Source: Aphelocoma coerulescens
Taxonomy: Eukaryota > Chordata > Aves > Passeriformes > Corvidae
DNA: 64,000 nucleotides
Reading direction: 5' to 3'
Assembly: GCF_041296385.1 (NCBI RefSeq)
Contig: NC_091014.1
Span: 6,113,578-6,177,577 of the forward strand
Positions 49,075 to 60,917 of the stretch are shown in pieces (position 1 is the stretch's first letter; every line of letters begins with the position of its first letter). Position numbers and translations under genes: made by a program. The notes below the pieces were generated by a model, which saw only the letters and a list, made by a program, of their open reading frames with translations, was not told the DNA's origin and did no database searches.

Positions 49075-49317
49075 TGGCAGATTTAACTGAGATACTAGAA
49101 ATACATTCTTTCCTGTGAGGGTGGTGAGGCCCTGGCACAAGCTGCCCAGAGAAGCTGTGTCTGCCCCATCCCTGGAAGTGCTCCAGGCCAGGTTGGACAG
49201 GGCTTGGAGCAACCTGATTTAATGGAAGGTTTCCCTGCCCATGGCAGGGGATTGGAACAGGATGATCACTAAGGTCACTTCCAACCCAAACTGTTCTATG
49301 ATTCTGTGATTCTATGA
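49075..49317 (+). mobile_element. CR1 LINE 3' fragment
   Basis: From a decayed start near ATGGCAGATTTAACTGAGAT through GTGAGGGTGGTGAGGCCCTG, CACAAGCTGCCCAGAGAAGC and GGCCAGGTTGGACAGGGCTT to TCACTTCCAACCCAAACTG and a clean tail TTCTATGATTCTGTGATTCT. The 3' end and tail are intact and the 5' end truncated. Confidence 0.94.
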
Positions 49318-50054
49318 GATGCTCTCTGCACAGCAACATCCTCTCCCAAATCTGACAGCAACCTCCATGGAATTGAAGGCTACATATTACTGACTGCCAG
49401 GGGGATGGCTTTGCAGTCATATTAAGGGAAACCCACTTGCATTGGATGAATTTGGTGAACCCCTACACAACTCATATGCAGCTTCCCCCCTTTGCAGTGC
49501 TAGGATGGGGACCTTCTGCTCATTCTTCCCTGAGGAATAGTGCAGCTGGAAAGACAGAAATACCAGGATGATTTTCCCTGCAGGAGTAGGTGTGGATGTG
49601 TGCTGTGGTTTCTGTTCACACTCTGCTGTGGGCATTGTGCTCTGCTCTGCACATCAGCAAAGCACCTTTAGACTGACAGTGGTGTGGTGAGTCCAGAGGC
49701 TGACATAGACAGCTCCCTTTTCATCTGAGTGTTGGCTTCTGCATTTCCTTTCACTGTGGCTTGTCTGCTGACAAAGTTTCCTTCCCATAAGAGGCAGCAG
49801 ATTTCTTCATCGCTATTTCTTCCCTAGCTGATAAAATCGAGCTGCAGAGTCATGCTTCCACAACTCCAGGGTGAAATAGCCTTTCACTGCATGAGGAAGA
49901 GGTAAAGGTGCTATTTTTGTAATAGTTGTGTAAGGAATTGAGACATCTATAAGGATTGTTTTCCTAGAAACTGGATTTGAGTGAAGATAATGCACCAATT
50001 AATGCAAGACAAAAAACCACTTATGCTACTGTTAAAGTGGGAGATGGGACAGTT
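49318..50054. other. Unique spacer between opposing CR1 copies
   Basis: No gene or repeat recognised. The flanking CR1 fragments face each other, tails inward, about 740 bases apart. Confidence 0.5.
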
Positions 50055-50205
50055 CATGGAATCACAGAATCAGAGAATGATTTTGTTGAAAGAGACCTTA
50101 ATATTCATTCAGTTCCAACTGCCCTGCCCTGGGCAGGGACACCTTCCACTAGACCAGGTTGCTCCAAGCCCCATCCAGCCTGGCCTTGAGCACTTCCAGT
50201 GGAAT
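50055..50205 (-). mobile_element. CR1 LINE 3' fragment
   Basis: Inverted tail ATGGAATCACAGAATCAGAG, then CTGGGCAGGGACACCTTCC, ACTAGACCAGGTTGCTCCAA and GCCCCATCCAGCCTGGCCTT. The body closely mirrors the plus-strand copy at 49190-49317, so the two form an imperfect inverted repeat. Confidence 0.93.
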
Positions 50206-53200
50206 AGCTGGACATTAATCTGTTAAGGGCACACTGCTGGATCTGAATTTTAAGCCTTTTGTAGTTTCTCAGAGAGCAAAAGGGAAAATCTGATAATTAA
50301 CCCATTTCATTTGAAAAAAGACATATTTCACTTGAAAATGACGTAAAATAAAACTTCCATTCAGAAGGACTGAGGCAGTCTCAAATGCCTAGGCCAGTCT
50401 CAAATGTAGACAACTGTTAAAATATTAATTATGTTTTCTTGTAGTTGATACAATTTATCTGTGTTAATTGACAGCAAAATAACTGAGAAGTTGAAAATAC
50501 TCTATACTCAACCATTAAATACTCAGTAACTGTTTAGAGACAAAAATATATGTCTGTATATATATACAGATAAATATATCTCAGAGCTGCTATTTGTAGG
50601 CTTTGACCAATGTTTTTGTGCCAAACTTTTGAAACTAAACGCATACCTCATAAATATTTTTTTCTTCTTCTTTTAAGCACACATATGAGACAATTAGCTT
50701 GTTATTCAGGGCTTTTTTGATGGCTGAGAAAGGAACTTTCCCATCTTAAGAGGACATTTACATGGAAATGGGGTGTGTAGATAAATTAATGGAGGTTTTC
50801 TGGTACCATGAGGGTCCTGTTGCAGCCAGACACAGGTTAGAGTAGCTGAGAAACTGCTCCAAATGACACAAAAGGATGAAGGCACCAAAGGATTTGACAA
50901 GTGAAAAACTATTTTTGTGTCCCTTTCTGGAGTTATGCACTGCTGAAAAGAAAGCAGGTGCTTTACATCAAATGATCCTTATGGATTTTTAAATAAAAGC
51001 TCTTTTGTTAAGAGCCTGCAACTTAATACATGCCCCTAACTACAGGCAGGATCAGGCACTGCATTTAGTTATGGCACCGAAACATTAGCTGCGTGTTGAA
51101 ATTCCATTTGTTGCTTTAAGCGACCTATGGAAAAATTCCACATTTGGATGGTAGACTCAGTCCTGCAACAGAAGGACTGACACGTCCTCATTTTATATTG
51201 TACTTCTTCACACCAGCCAGAGGTGGGTAAGGGGTGAAAGTAATAATAGCAAACACTCAAACATCTACACATTTCTTCAATTACTTCATTTTCTTTTCTT
51301 AGTAGTCTCTCATCTAAACATGGTCTGCTCTCAAATGCAGATGGAAAGACTTGGTAAATCAAATTTCAAGTTGATCTGACTGCAGATGTTCAGTTAAAAG
51401 CATTCAGATTAGATGACTGGAGCTAACCACTACACAAGAATTTGGCTGAAATCACAAGGAAAAGTCCTATTTGTTTAGTAACATTTTTAATAAAAACATG
51501 CTTTGTCTGAAATATTTCAGGGATGCTGAGTGTCTTCAAAAAATCCTGACCAACACACATTTTGCTGATGGTGTAACTTACCTGACACAAGACCTCTGGA
51601 TGTAAGTTATCTTTACAGATATTAGCCTTTAGTTTTTTCATTATACAGCATATGAAAATTTGGCAAAGTTCTTGGACCTGGAAGAATCTCTAAACTAGAA
51701 CTGTAGTTCTATCACAGAAAAATTTTGGACAGTGCCAGGCAGTGCAGATTTATGGCCAGTGTCCTGCCAAGGCTTTTAAAGGTCTTCTACACAGACACAC
51801 AGAGAATGCCTCACAACTGAGATAGACCCATGATTCAAATACACCACTTGCCAAACAGATGAAATCCATGCACTTCAACTAGGACTACTTTGCCTAATAA
51901 TAAAACATGTTGCTTAAATCACTTATGCTCTTTGAAACAAGGTAGGAAGCAAAAACCTTCTTTGTGGTGTGGCTATTCCAAAGGCAAAAACAATTTGCTT
52001 TTCAGAAGTACTTTTCAAAGCCCCAAGGATAAGTCTTTTCTGGCAAAGAGTTAGCTGCAGACAAAGAGGGGGTGGACTCCATCAGAGACAGAAAAAATCA
52101 CACCTACTCTTGAGGTGGAGGAGGATTTCTTAAGATAGGGCTCCCAAGAGCCCCCTCTAGCACTCCATCATATGAGCACTTTGAAGATCTGTGATGGAGA
52201 GCTGGAGCCATATTCTTCAAAGGGTAATGACTAGAGATTGTGTTGTTATTAGACAACTTCAGCAAATAAAGAGTAAGCCAGTTAAATATTTTTCCTGTAT
52301 TTCATGGAAGAGTTTAAACAAGAGGTTCCCCTGAGTGAGGATGGCGTTTGTGAGTTTGAAATCTACCACTTGAAGAAGAGGAAGTGCTGTTATCTCCTGA
52401 CTATAAGAGAATCAGTGACCATAATATCCCAGAGAATGTTGAATGTTCAGTAACAAACCCCATCAAAAAAACCCAAACTGTAAGACAGGAAGCCTTCAGA
52501 TGTTTTATTTGAATGTGAGCATTTATGGATAAAGCTGCCCTTATGCTTGATAAAATATAAAACTGTTAGAAGATTCAGTATATTTACAATTATAAGGTTA
52601 CTCAAGAGAGCTGCTAAAGCCAAAGGTGAGCAGAAGTACATCAGCTGACCAAAACAACGACTGCCACTCTCCATGTGCCTTGTCTCATTTATGTCTCCAC
52701 ATCCTCATGGCTGTAAAAAGTTACTGGTAATTCACAAAGTGCCCACACCCATTTAGAGCTGGGTGCTGGACTCTTGTCTCAAACTGTTTCCTTCAAGCCC
52801 GAAATATCAGATCATATCTTTGCATGAAAAACAGTTCCGAATCTAGATCCATTTGCTCTTCTCTTTAGACTGTGACATTTTTGAAATGGGGCAAACTGTC
52901 TTCTAAAAATCCTGTTGAATGCATTCAATTTATTTTACGCAGAACCCATTGACAGGTTTCAGGTGAAAATGTACCCTGTTCATTATCAAGCCAAGGTTTT
53001 AATCGGTTTCTCAGGGTGAAAGACTTTGCTACAGCCAGTGTTAATCTGTCTCCCACTGCAGTGTTTGGTTTGCTGTGCAACCCTGGGATTTTCCAGGAGG
53101 GTTTTGTGCACCCCAGATGGATTACAGTGCTTGACACAATGCCTTCAAAAAATGACATGCTCTTAAAATAACATGCTTTCACAGTTTTTTTGCTCTTCAA

Positions 53201-53459
53201 GCTGAAACCAGAAGAAAGGATTTTTCATTTGCCTTAAACAAGCAATACGAGCCAGCAAGTGAGATTATGTGGGAGACTTACAGAACTCTGGTTAAACAGA
53301 GTCCTGCAGAGGAATGTCCACTAATCCCAAAGCATTGTTAAATGGTACCGTGCAGAATTCAAAACAAAAAATTGAAGCAATTTTCCCACTGTGGTTTCAT
53401 AAGTTCGCTCTTCTGCATCACTGTAGGTTGCTGTCCATTAACCAATATGAATAGGATAT
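50206..53459. other. Unique non-coding sequence (3.3 kb)
   Basis: No gene recognised. Contains an AT palindrome at 50553-50570 and a 6-bp-stem hairpin at 52138-52153 (GGGCTC, loop CCAA, GAGCCC). Confidence 0.5.
50553..50570. repeat. Perfect 18-bp AT-rich palindrome
   Basis: TCTGTATATATATACAGA is its own reverse complement. (TA)n cores like this are common and unstable. No regulatory role is claimed. Confidence 0.85.
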
Positions 53460-53928
53460 AAGGGTACCAGAAAGTGTCCAAAGAAAGGCCATGAAGGTGG
53501 TGAAGGGCCTTGAGGAGAAGCCACAGGAGGAGGGGCTGAGGCCACTTGGTTTATTCAGCCTGGAGAAGAGCAGACTGAGGAGACACCTCACTGCAGTTAC
53601 AACTTCCTTGTGTAGGGAAGAGGAGGGGCAGACACTGATCTCTGCTGTGAGGTCACCAGTGACAGGGAATGGCCTGAAGTTGTGTTGGGGGAGGTTTAGG
53701 TTGGATATCAGAAAAAGGTTTTTCACCTAATGGGGGGTTGGGCACTGAAACAGGCTCTCCAGGGAAGTGGTCACAGCACCGAACCTGAAAAAGTTTTAAA
53801 AAACATTTGAACACTCACAAGCACATGGTGTGATTCTTGGGGCTGTCCTGTGCAGGGCCAGGAGTTGGACTGATGATCCTTGTGAGTCATTTCCAGCTCA
53901 GGTTATTCCACACATCTATGAAATCACA
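53460..53928 (+). mobile_element. CR1 LINE 3' part, subfamily with a CTCAGG-type 3' end
   Basis: From AGAAAGTGTCCAAAGAAAGG through a coding remnant in frame 53491-53730 (GLRPLGLFSLEKSRLRRHL, then GRFRLDIRKRFF) to CTGTCCTGTGCAGGGCCAGG, AGTTGGACTGATGATCCTTG and TTCCAGCTCAGGTTATTCCA, closed by a decayed tail ATCTATGAAATCACAG. The 3' end differs from most other copies here and matches the type of the scrap at 3605-3640, pointing to a distinct CR1 subfamily. Confidence 0.92.
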
Positions 53929-56900
53929 GTGTCATCTCTCTATCATCATATATGATAACAAATAAGTATTTGTCTTTCTTGTGTTTAACTTTGACTCTTC
54001 AGATACATCTGATTAATTCAATCATCCTTTTTTAACCAGGTAGAAATTTGTATTCTAGCACTTTATTAATAAAGGAGTAGTGGTTCTACATTAATGGGAG
54101 AATATAAATGCTAATGTAAAGAAGCCAATATGACTTCAACATCTTGTGTGATAGGATGTGAGAAAAATGCCAAGAGCACTAAAAAAAAGAACAATGCATC
54201 CAAAAAGTTACAAGCATTTCAGATGTAAACGTGCTGCTAATCCTGTAGCATACTGTGACTCAGAGCAAGACTTAACCCTGCTTATTGGGGACTAATATTT
54301 AAAACACACAGGAATTCAGAAAGATAGAAACTGTTTTCTCTTTCAAATAAGTCACTTTATTCTTCTTTCCTGAATTAAGTAAACTGAGAGGAAAATGTTC
54401 TGCTCTCAAAGGCATCGCTTTTACTCAGGTAAAGGAGAGATGCTTTACCCAAGGCTGCTAACATGTGGCAACTAATATGAGATATATTTATGAAGGGCAA
54501 GGCTGTTCATCCATCTCCATGCGAGTTAGCAACCTGACATATTCAGTGTGAAAATCACTGGCTGCCTTATCCCCTCTGAGATTTTTGCTTTGTTTTAACT
54601 ACCATAAAGTAAAAACACTTTTTCTCCCCTAATATTAAAATAATGAAAGTCACTTCTTTTCATTGTGGAGAAATGTTTTATTATCTTCACTCTGACAAAA
54701 ATCTTCTGACAAAATCCTTCTTTTTAGAGAAATTTAGAGAAATGTGAAAAGAAATGTGTGATTTATTCTAGAATTCGTAGATTGCTCTTTATAGAAACAG
54801 GTATTGCATATATATCAGTTGGCACTCTTTCCTCTAGAGGGAAAAAAACCCCACATTTCTTTAGAAAACTTCTATTTAATTAATGGGGGAAAAAAAAACA
54901 AGCAAAAAGACAGAAAAACAGAAAGATGGTGAATGAAAAAGGAAAAAAGTAACTTCAAGGTGCAATGATCTCATGTATTTGAAAATTCAGTAGCAAGAAT
55001 AAGGTTTCAAAAACCACATCTAGAGAAATATTCCCTCCAGTATATGTGTTATTAGTCCATTCAAATATGATGTGAAAAGATTTGAAAATCTTAGAAGAGA
55101 ACTTAGAATGTGAGTCCAGATGGTGAATGAAGCATAGTCATGCCTGTTTCACTTAATAACAACCCACTTAGGGTGAAAAACACAGTCACACAGCAAAAGC
55201 TTTCATAAATAAATAAAGAGATTTTCACCTCTAAAGCATATTCTGAAATTGATCCTTACAAAATCCCTTGAAGGGAATTTGTGTATAGGAAACAAACGGA
55301 CATTTTTTGTTGTGACTTTTTTTTGTACCTGAGACAGAGAAAGTGGGACAATCGAGAGAGGAAAAGGGCTCTTCTCATCCATTCTTGACACTTGACTTGT
55401 GGGTAAAAGTGATCTGTTGAAGTCAAGTGTGTTCACAACATGGAGATAACATCTCTGTTGATGAGTCTCCTGACTCAGACCTCTCCTTGGGCCACTACAC
55501 TGCAATAATTGTTTTCTCCAGCTATTTTTAATGTGGATTCCCTTTTCAAAATTGAAACAAGATGTTCCTATGTATTATTATTCCCTTTCTTTACATTCTT
55601 CAGAAGAGATCTGTGTCTTTTTTAGCTAATTGCATTATAGGCTTCAGTGGGTTTTGTAGTGATTTGTAAAGTATTTTTAAAATTTCTTTGCAAAAACTGA
55701 GCAGAGATTCCAGTGCGAAGTTTCAGACTAATCCCGAAATCACTAAACTCTGCTTTAACAGATCAAAATGTAGTCAGTTTTTAAACACTTTGGGGAAAGA
55801 CCCTATACCACTACAGATGGCAAAGCATTTAACTAGCTCTAGAGTCTATAAAAATAATTCCTTTTTATTACTTAGCTGTTTCACAAGTAATATGAAAATA
55901 GGTCTGCTTCTTGATGATTATATTAAGGATAATTGGGAGAAAGTAATAGGGCATCTTCTCATTATTGTCTATGAATTGATGTTCCTCAATTATATCCCTT
56001 TTATGTGCATGTCCTGGTTGTTTGTGGGTTTTTTTGGTTTTGGTTTTGTTCTTTTCCAAGAGAGCAATTTTGCCTTCCAAGTGTCTTTTCCAGAGGAAAT
56101 GAACACGTATCATGCTTTTAGACCAAGTACTGTAGCGCAATTAATCTCTGCACTGTCCTTTCCTAGCAACCCAAAGTAGGAAATATATGCAGCCAAAGTG
56201 TAAAGCTAAACAGCTAGCAGGTTTCTATATTTACAAGAATCAAAGCAGTTAAATGACTCAGCTGCCTCCTAATGAGGGTTATATTTGAATTTGGGGAGAG
56301 TAGGGGGAAGAATGGAACATTATTGCTTTAACAAGGTTTACTGCTAAACTGAACATATGTTGCTCATAATGTCACTTTCTAAATCAATGAAATTATCATT
56401 ATAGAACATGTCGACAAATTAGACATGTAAAGTGCAAGCTGTATGTGGGAGAGATGTAATTTGGCTCTATAAAAGGAAATTAAACAATAAAATATCAATG
56501 ACAGATGTAGTTAGCTAAAGGTTTTGAGGTTTAAATACCAATTTGTGAAAAAAAAATTATGCAGACCCAATCAGGTTACAAGATAAAAATACCAGCCTTC
56601 ATGCAACAAGATGATTAAGTATTTGGACCAGATGTTCGGAGACCTTAGATGTGCCCTTTATTTAACTGGCAAGCATACTGGCAAGTCCTTAAATTTGTAA
56701 AATCCAAGTAATGAAGGTTAGCTCAGATGGAAGTAATAAAACAATCCAATATCAAGAGTCATTCATGTCTGTGCACTATACATCATGCTACAGTTCTGAA
56801 CTCCACATTTTAATAGACCAGCACATGCTTTAAAGGAATAGGCTTTTCCCATTATTTTTTAAAGAAACTTACTGCAGTATTTTTTCCCACTTACAATTCT

Positions 56901-58445
56901 CAAAGCAAATACAGGAATTGAAAGCATTCGATATGTTTTAGATCGTTTTCCCACAGGTTTGCAGATTTTATAACTCGAGTCTCAGCTAAAACTCTGTGTC
57001 ATAATTCCTGGGTTATAACTTTGTCTCGCAGCTGCTCTGTGGCTGTGGGCAGGGAGTTTAAACAATAAAATATATGTATGATCAAAGAAGAATATCTTGC
57101 ATGTTAAAAGATGACTTCTGTTTTAGACCCTTCTAACAACTTTGTAGGGTGATCAATCTCTCTGTGCCTCATCTCCTCCTATTCGTAAGCAGCAGAGTGA
57201 CATACTCCGATCTTTCAACTCATTTTCCGTCTTGGGCAGAGTCTCATTCCCAGCCACATCAGAGCTGCTGTGCACAACTTTGTTGTGGCAGATCAAGGTT
57301 GTTATCTTCAATCTCATACCTTGGGGTCCTGGCCAGGCCATGCTATGCCACAAACTCTCCTTTCTACAGAACCCAGGGCAGCAGCTGTGGGGAGGGGTTT
57401 CCATACAAATTTAGATCTTGCCAGAGTGTGAAATGGGGACATATGTCGAGCCCAGAAATACTGGGTGCCTGCCTTACATGCAACCACTCTGCTTGGACAG
57501 ACCTAGCAGAGATGGCCCTGATCTTGTTCAACCCTTCAAGACATCGCCATAATATAATCAACAGCAATTCCGAAGGCATAAATAAAAGATAACATTCATG
57601 AGGTTTTCAGAGGGATGACACAGTGCGCATAAAACATTTGAATACCACAGACAGAGCAGATGAAAAGAGATTGAGCTGTAAAGAAGAAATCATTCCTTGA
57701 TGGGCTGATGTAGTTTGGCAGTAGAAGATGGATTTCATCTGATCAGTGTAGACATCTACAGTGTATAGAAAGCATCTCAGCTATTCACCCCCACTCTTTA
57801 CCACCCTTATAGAATATAAAGAAAAATATGCTCTTCAGCCACAATTTAACTCTTCTGAAAATAAATCTTTAAAATAGATTCATTTTAGCTACAGGCCCAA
57901 AATACCTGTTCTTTGTCATTAGCTCTGGAGAGAGTCCATGATGATAGCTCAGCTGTGGATATCTGCTAGAAAAATATGAAAAGGCAAATGAAATGTGTGC
58001 CAACCACAGTGACCATCAATTGGTAGCTTTTCAGCCTGCCTTAACACTGTAACCCAACCTTAAGAAACATTACAGTCAGTTAAAAAGTTAAAGGAAATAA
58101 TTGTATGAAGAATACTGACATGAAAACTTCCCGTTTCTTATGAGAAAGTTGAGTTTATGTTCCTCACAACTTAGGAAAATGAATCCATCCACATGAGTAG
58201 GAGAATATGCTCTCATGTACTCTGTTGCTCTTGCATAACGTCCTCTGAAATATGGGTTTCAGCACCTCTGTTACCATGGTGTCACTTGCAAAACACTTGT
58301 AAACCTGGAACAGGCATCAGAATTTGATTAATTAATCTCTACAAAATGCTTTGAGTTTCACTGGGTGAAAGACACTCAGCATTAGTTTCTTGGGCCTTCT
58401 CTCAGGAGGAGCAGTACCTTCCTGTACTTGCCTTGGATCAAAAAA
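53929..58445. other. Unique non-coding sequence (4.5 kb)
   Basis: No gene recognised. A-rich tract at about 54885-54950. Plus-strand open frames 55688-56179 (163 codons) and 57149-57592 (147 codons) have no domain, and the first contains a Phe/Gly run from a T/G-rich low-complexity patch. Both look like chance. Confidence 0.5.
54885..54950. repeat. A-rich low-complexity tract
   Basis: A-runs separated by single G or C bases (AAAACAAGCAAAAAGACAG type). No retroelement body recognised upstream. Confidence 0.75.
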
Positions 58446-59020
58446 AAGTGTGGCGAGCAGGTCGAGGGCAGTGATTGAGTCCCTGTCCTCAGTTTTGGGG
58501 AGCTTCGAATCCCATGTTCAGTTTTGGCCCCTCACTACAAGAATGACATTGAGGTGCTGGAGTGTGTCCAAGAAGGGCAACAGAGCTGGTGAAGGATCTA
58601 GAGCCCAACTCCTACAGGGAGCAGCTGAGGGAGCTGGGGAGGCTCAGCCTGGAGAAAAGGAGGCTCAGGGGAGACCTTATTGCACTCTAGAATTCCCTGA
58701 ATGGAGGGCGCAGCCAGGTGGGGATCGAGCTCTGCTCTCAAATAGCCAGCAAAAGTACAAGAAGAAATGGCTTCAAGCTGTGCCAGGGGAGGTTTAAATT
58801 GAATATTAGGACAAATTTCTTCACCACAAGGGTTGCCAAGCCCTGGCACATGCTGCCCAGTGAAGTGGTGACATCATCATCCCTGAAGACCTTTATAAAA
58901 CATGTAGATATGGCACTTGGGCCATGGTTTAGTGATGGGCTCGGCAGAGCCCATCAAGGGTTGGACTTGGTGATCTTAGAGGTCTTTTCTAACCTTAACA
59001 ATCTAAAAATTCCATAATTC
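58446..59020 (+). mobile_element. CR1 LINE 3' part (about 0.58 kb)
   Basis: From GTGTGGCGAGCAGGTCGAGG through GTTCAGTTTTGGCCCCTCAC, GAGCAGCTGAGGGAGCTGGG and GGTTGCCAAGCCCTGGCACA to GGTTGGACTTGGTGATCTTA and TTCTAACCTTAACAATCTA, with a decayed tail ATTCCATAATTCC. Frame 58718-59017 keeps the ORF2 C-terminal reading, including NGFKLCQGRFKLNIRTNFF, HMLPSEVV and HQGLDLVILEVF. Upstream frames are shifted or stopped, so the copy is inactive. Confidence 0.93.
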
Positions 59021-60353
59021 CAAAGAAATTCCAAAGATGAGTAAAGCTATGTGAAAATCATTGTTTGCCTGGAGGCAGAAAAACTAGTGCTAAAAAAATA
59101 AGTTTTTAAATTTTCATCCTTTTTTCCCCATTGCCATTTAAAGGGCAGATTTCAACCTTATTCAAATGACAACCCTCCATGTACCGACTACTCTAAGTGT
59201 AAACACTTACTCACCAACAGGAAACAGCTTTGAGTATTCAGAAACATTTAAACAAAGTGAAATACCTTCTTTTAAGTGATTGCCTGAGTATAGAAGAGAG
59301 ATGGGACTTGTAGGAACAAGTAATGTCCTTTCTGAAACAAACTAATAGAAGTGAAAAGAAACAGACAAGCTTTAAGGGGCTTTTGTTCTGGAAAGATTGT
59401 TTTTTCCGAACACTATCAGTTATTCTAATAAAAGATATTACCTCTCCCTATAAACCTTGCCTCTCACCTCTTAATATTACTTACACTGATACTTCTTTTT
59501 ATTTCTGTTTCTAAAGGTATATGGATTTAGAAAGAGTCCCTATCCATCTTCTGCAGTTTCCAAGTGCTTAAAACACTCTGCCTGCAGAATTTATACTGTA
59601 TATGGAGTGCTCTCAAGGAGCTGCACTTACATAACAGTGCTTGACTGAATGTCTTGTTTTCCACATGCAAGTCCAACAGGCTGGAAATCAGGACTACTGA
59701 GAAACACCTACTTTCTGAAAATCATTAGTCTTCTTTCCCCTTCCTAATTAATTTTTTGAACAACTAGAGAATTGCGGTAGAGGTGACAAGTTTTTTGAAT
59801 CTGAATCATGCTCTGATTTAACCTGGCTTGCCTAGGGGTCCCTGCTCACTTCTAGCTGGGCTATTTGTGAGTTTGACATAACTTCATGCCCAGAATTGTG
59901 CTGGAGTTATATTTAATTGCTCTTGCTCTTCTCTGAACATAATTAGAAGGATGTTTGGTTTTTCTCTAAGATGTCTCAAAAGCAAGAAAGCATTGGGTAT
60001 TCACCTTGAACTTTCCAATTGTTCCATTTATCTGTACAAACAGAAAATTATCTACAGTTCTTTGACGATGGTAAAATTACCTTGTTTACTGAACTGATCA
60101 AAGATAACATCCCTCCTGTGTTGCCCAGGTTAGGCTACTTTTTGTACATGTTAATTGAAGTTGGTTCTGCTGTGCGCTTTCCCAAATCGTCAGTATACTG
60201 CTTTTACAAAACGGAGACAAAAAACTTCTTCAAGGGTCATGACTCCCATTCTGACAGCTCTCCTACAGAAAGATTCTGCCTAGCAGGGAAATACCCTCAA
60301 AATTGACAGAGTCTGACAGTCCTAATTTAGAGAAAATATAAATTGAGAAGTTA
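59021..60353. other. Unique non-coding sequence
   Basis: No gene or repeat recognised. Confidence 0.5.
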
Positions 60354-60917
60354 TTTCCTGGAAGGACAACACAACAGGCATAAGCGATCCAGGAAGTTCC
60401 TGGATTACACTGATGATAACATCTTTCTCCATGCAAGAAGCTGAGGAGATGAGTTCTGCTGGACCTCATAAGCACAAACAATGAGGGGCTTGTTGGGCAT
60501 CTGAAAGTCAAAGGTAGCCTTGGCTGGACTTCAGGAACCTGGGAGCAGAAAGGAGAGTGACAAGCAAGCTCCCAGTCATGGATTTCGTGAGAGCAGATTT
60601 CGGCATCCAGAGATCTGCTCAAAAGAGTCACATGAGATGAGGCCTTGGAGGGAAAGAGAGCCCCAGAAATCTGGTTCGTTTTGAAGGATCACCTCATCCA
60701 AGTTAAAGAGAGTTCCATGCCATCAAATACAAAGGGAGGCAAAAATGCCAGGAGCCCTGCGTGGATGAACAAGCTGTTCCTGGCCAAACTCAAACTCAAG
60801 ATGGAAGCAAATAGAGGGTGGACCCAAACATCACCAGGTGTCCCTGCTTAAGCAGGGGGGGAGGGCAATGTGACCTCCAGATGCCTGTTCCAGCTTCAGC
60901 CATTCCATGATTCTATA
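60354..60917 (+). mobile_element. CR1 LINE with internal deletion of the reverse transcriptase
   Basis: About 480 bases of mid-ORF2 (between endonuclease and reverse transcriptase) run from TTTCCTGGAAGGACAACAC through GTTCTGCTGGACCTCATAAG and AGCAAGCTCCCAGTCATGGA to AATAGAGGGTGGACCC. At about 60830-60838 the sequence jumps straight to a CR1 3' end (GGTGTCCCTGC, AGCAGGGGGG, TTCCAGCTTCAGCCATTCC, tail ATGATTCTATA). The whole reverse transcriptase domain and ORF2 C-terminus, well over 1.5 kb in an intact element, are missing, yet the true 3' end is kept. Ordinary 5' truncation does not give this. Confidence 0.88.
60645..60851 (+). pseudogene. CR1 ORF2 linker remnant running across a deletion joint
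   Basis: An open frame of 68 codons. Residues 7-57 (RAPEIWFVLKDHLIQVKESS, then GGKNARSPAWMNKLFLAKLK, then MEANRGW) are the ORF2 linker between endonuclease and reverse transcriptase. The last ten or so codons are read from the fused 3' end. No catalytic domain remains. Confidence 0.85.

Noticed and set aside
51555..51610. Minus-strand CAG/GTAAGT donor-like word within an open frame
   Set aside because: No pyrimidine tract for an acceptor upstream on the minus strand.
55688..56179. 163-codon plus-strand open frame with a hydrophobic stretch
   Set aside because: The hydrophobic Phe/Gly run comes from a T/G-rich low-complexity patch; no family resemblance.
57149..57592. 147-codon plus-strand open frame
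   Set aside because: Cys/Ser-rich but without any recognisable motif; other frames overlap on both strands.
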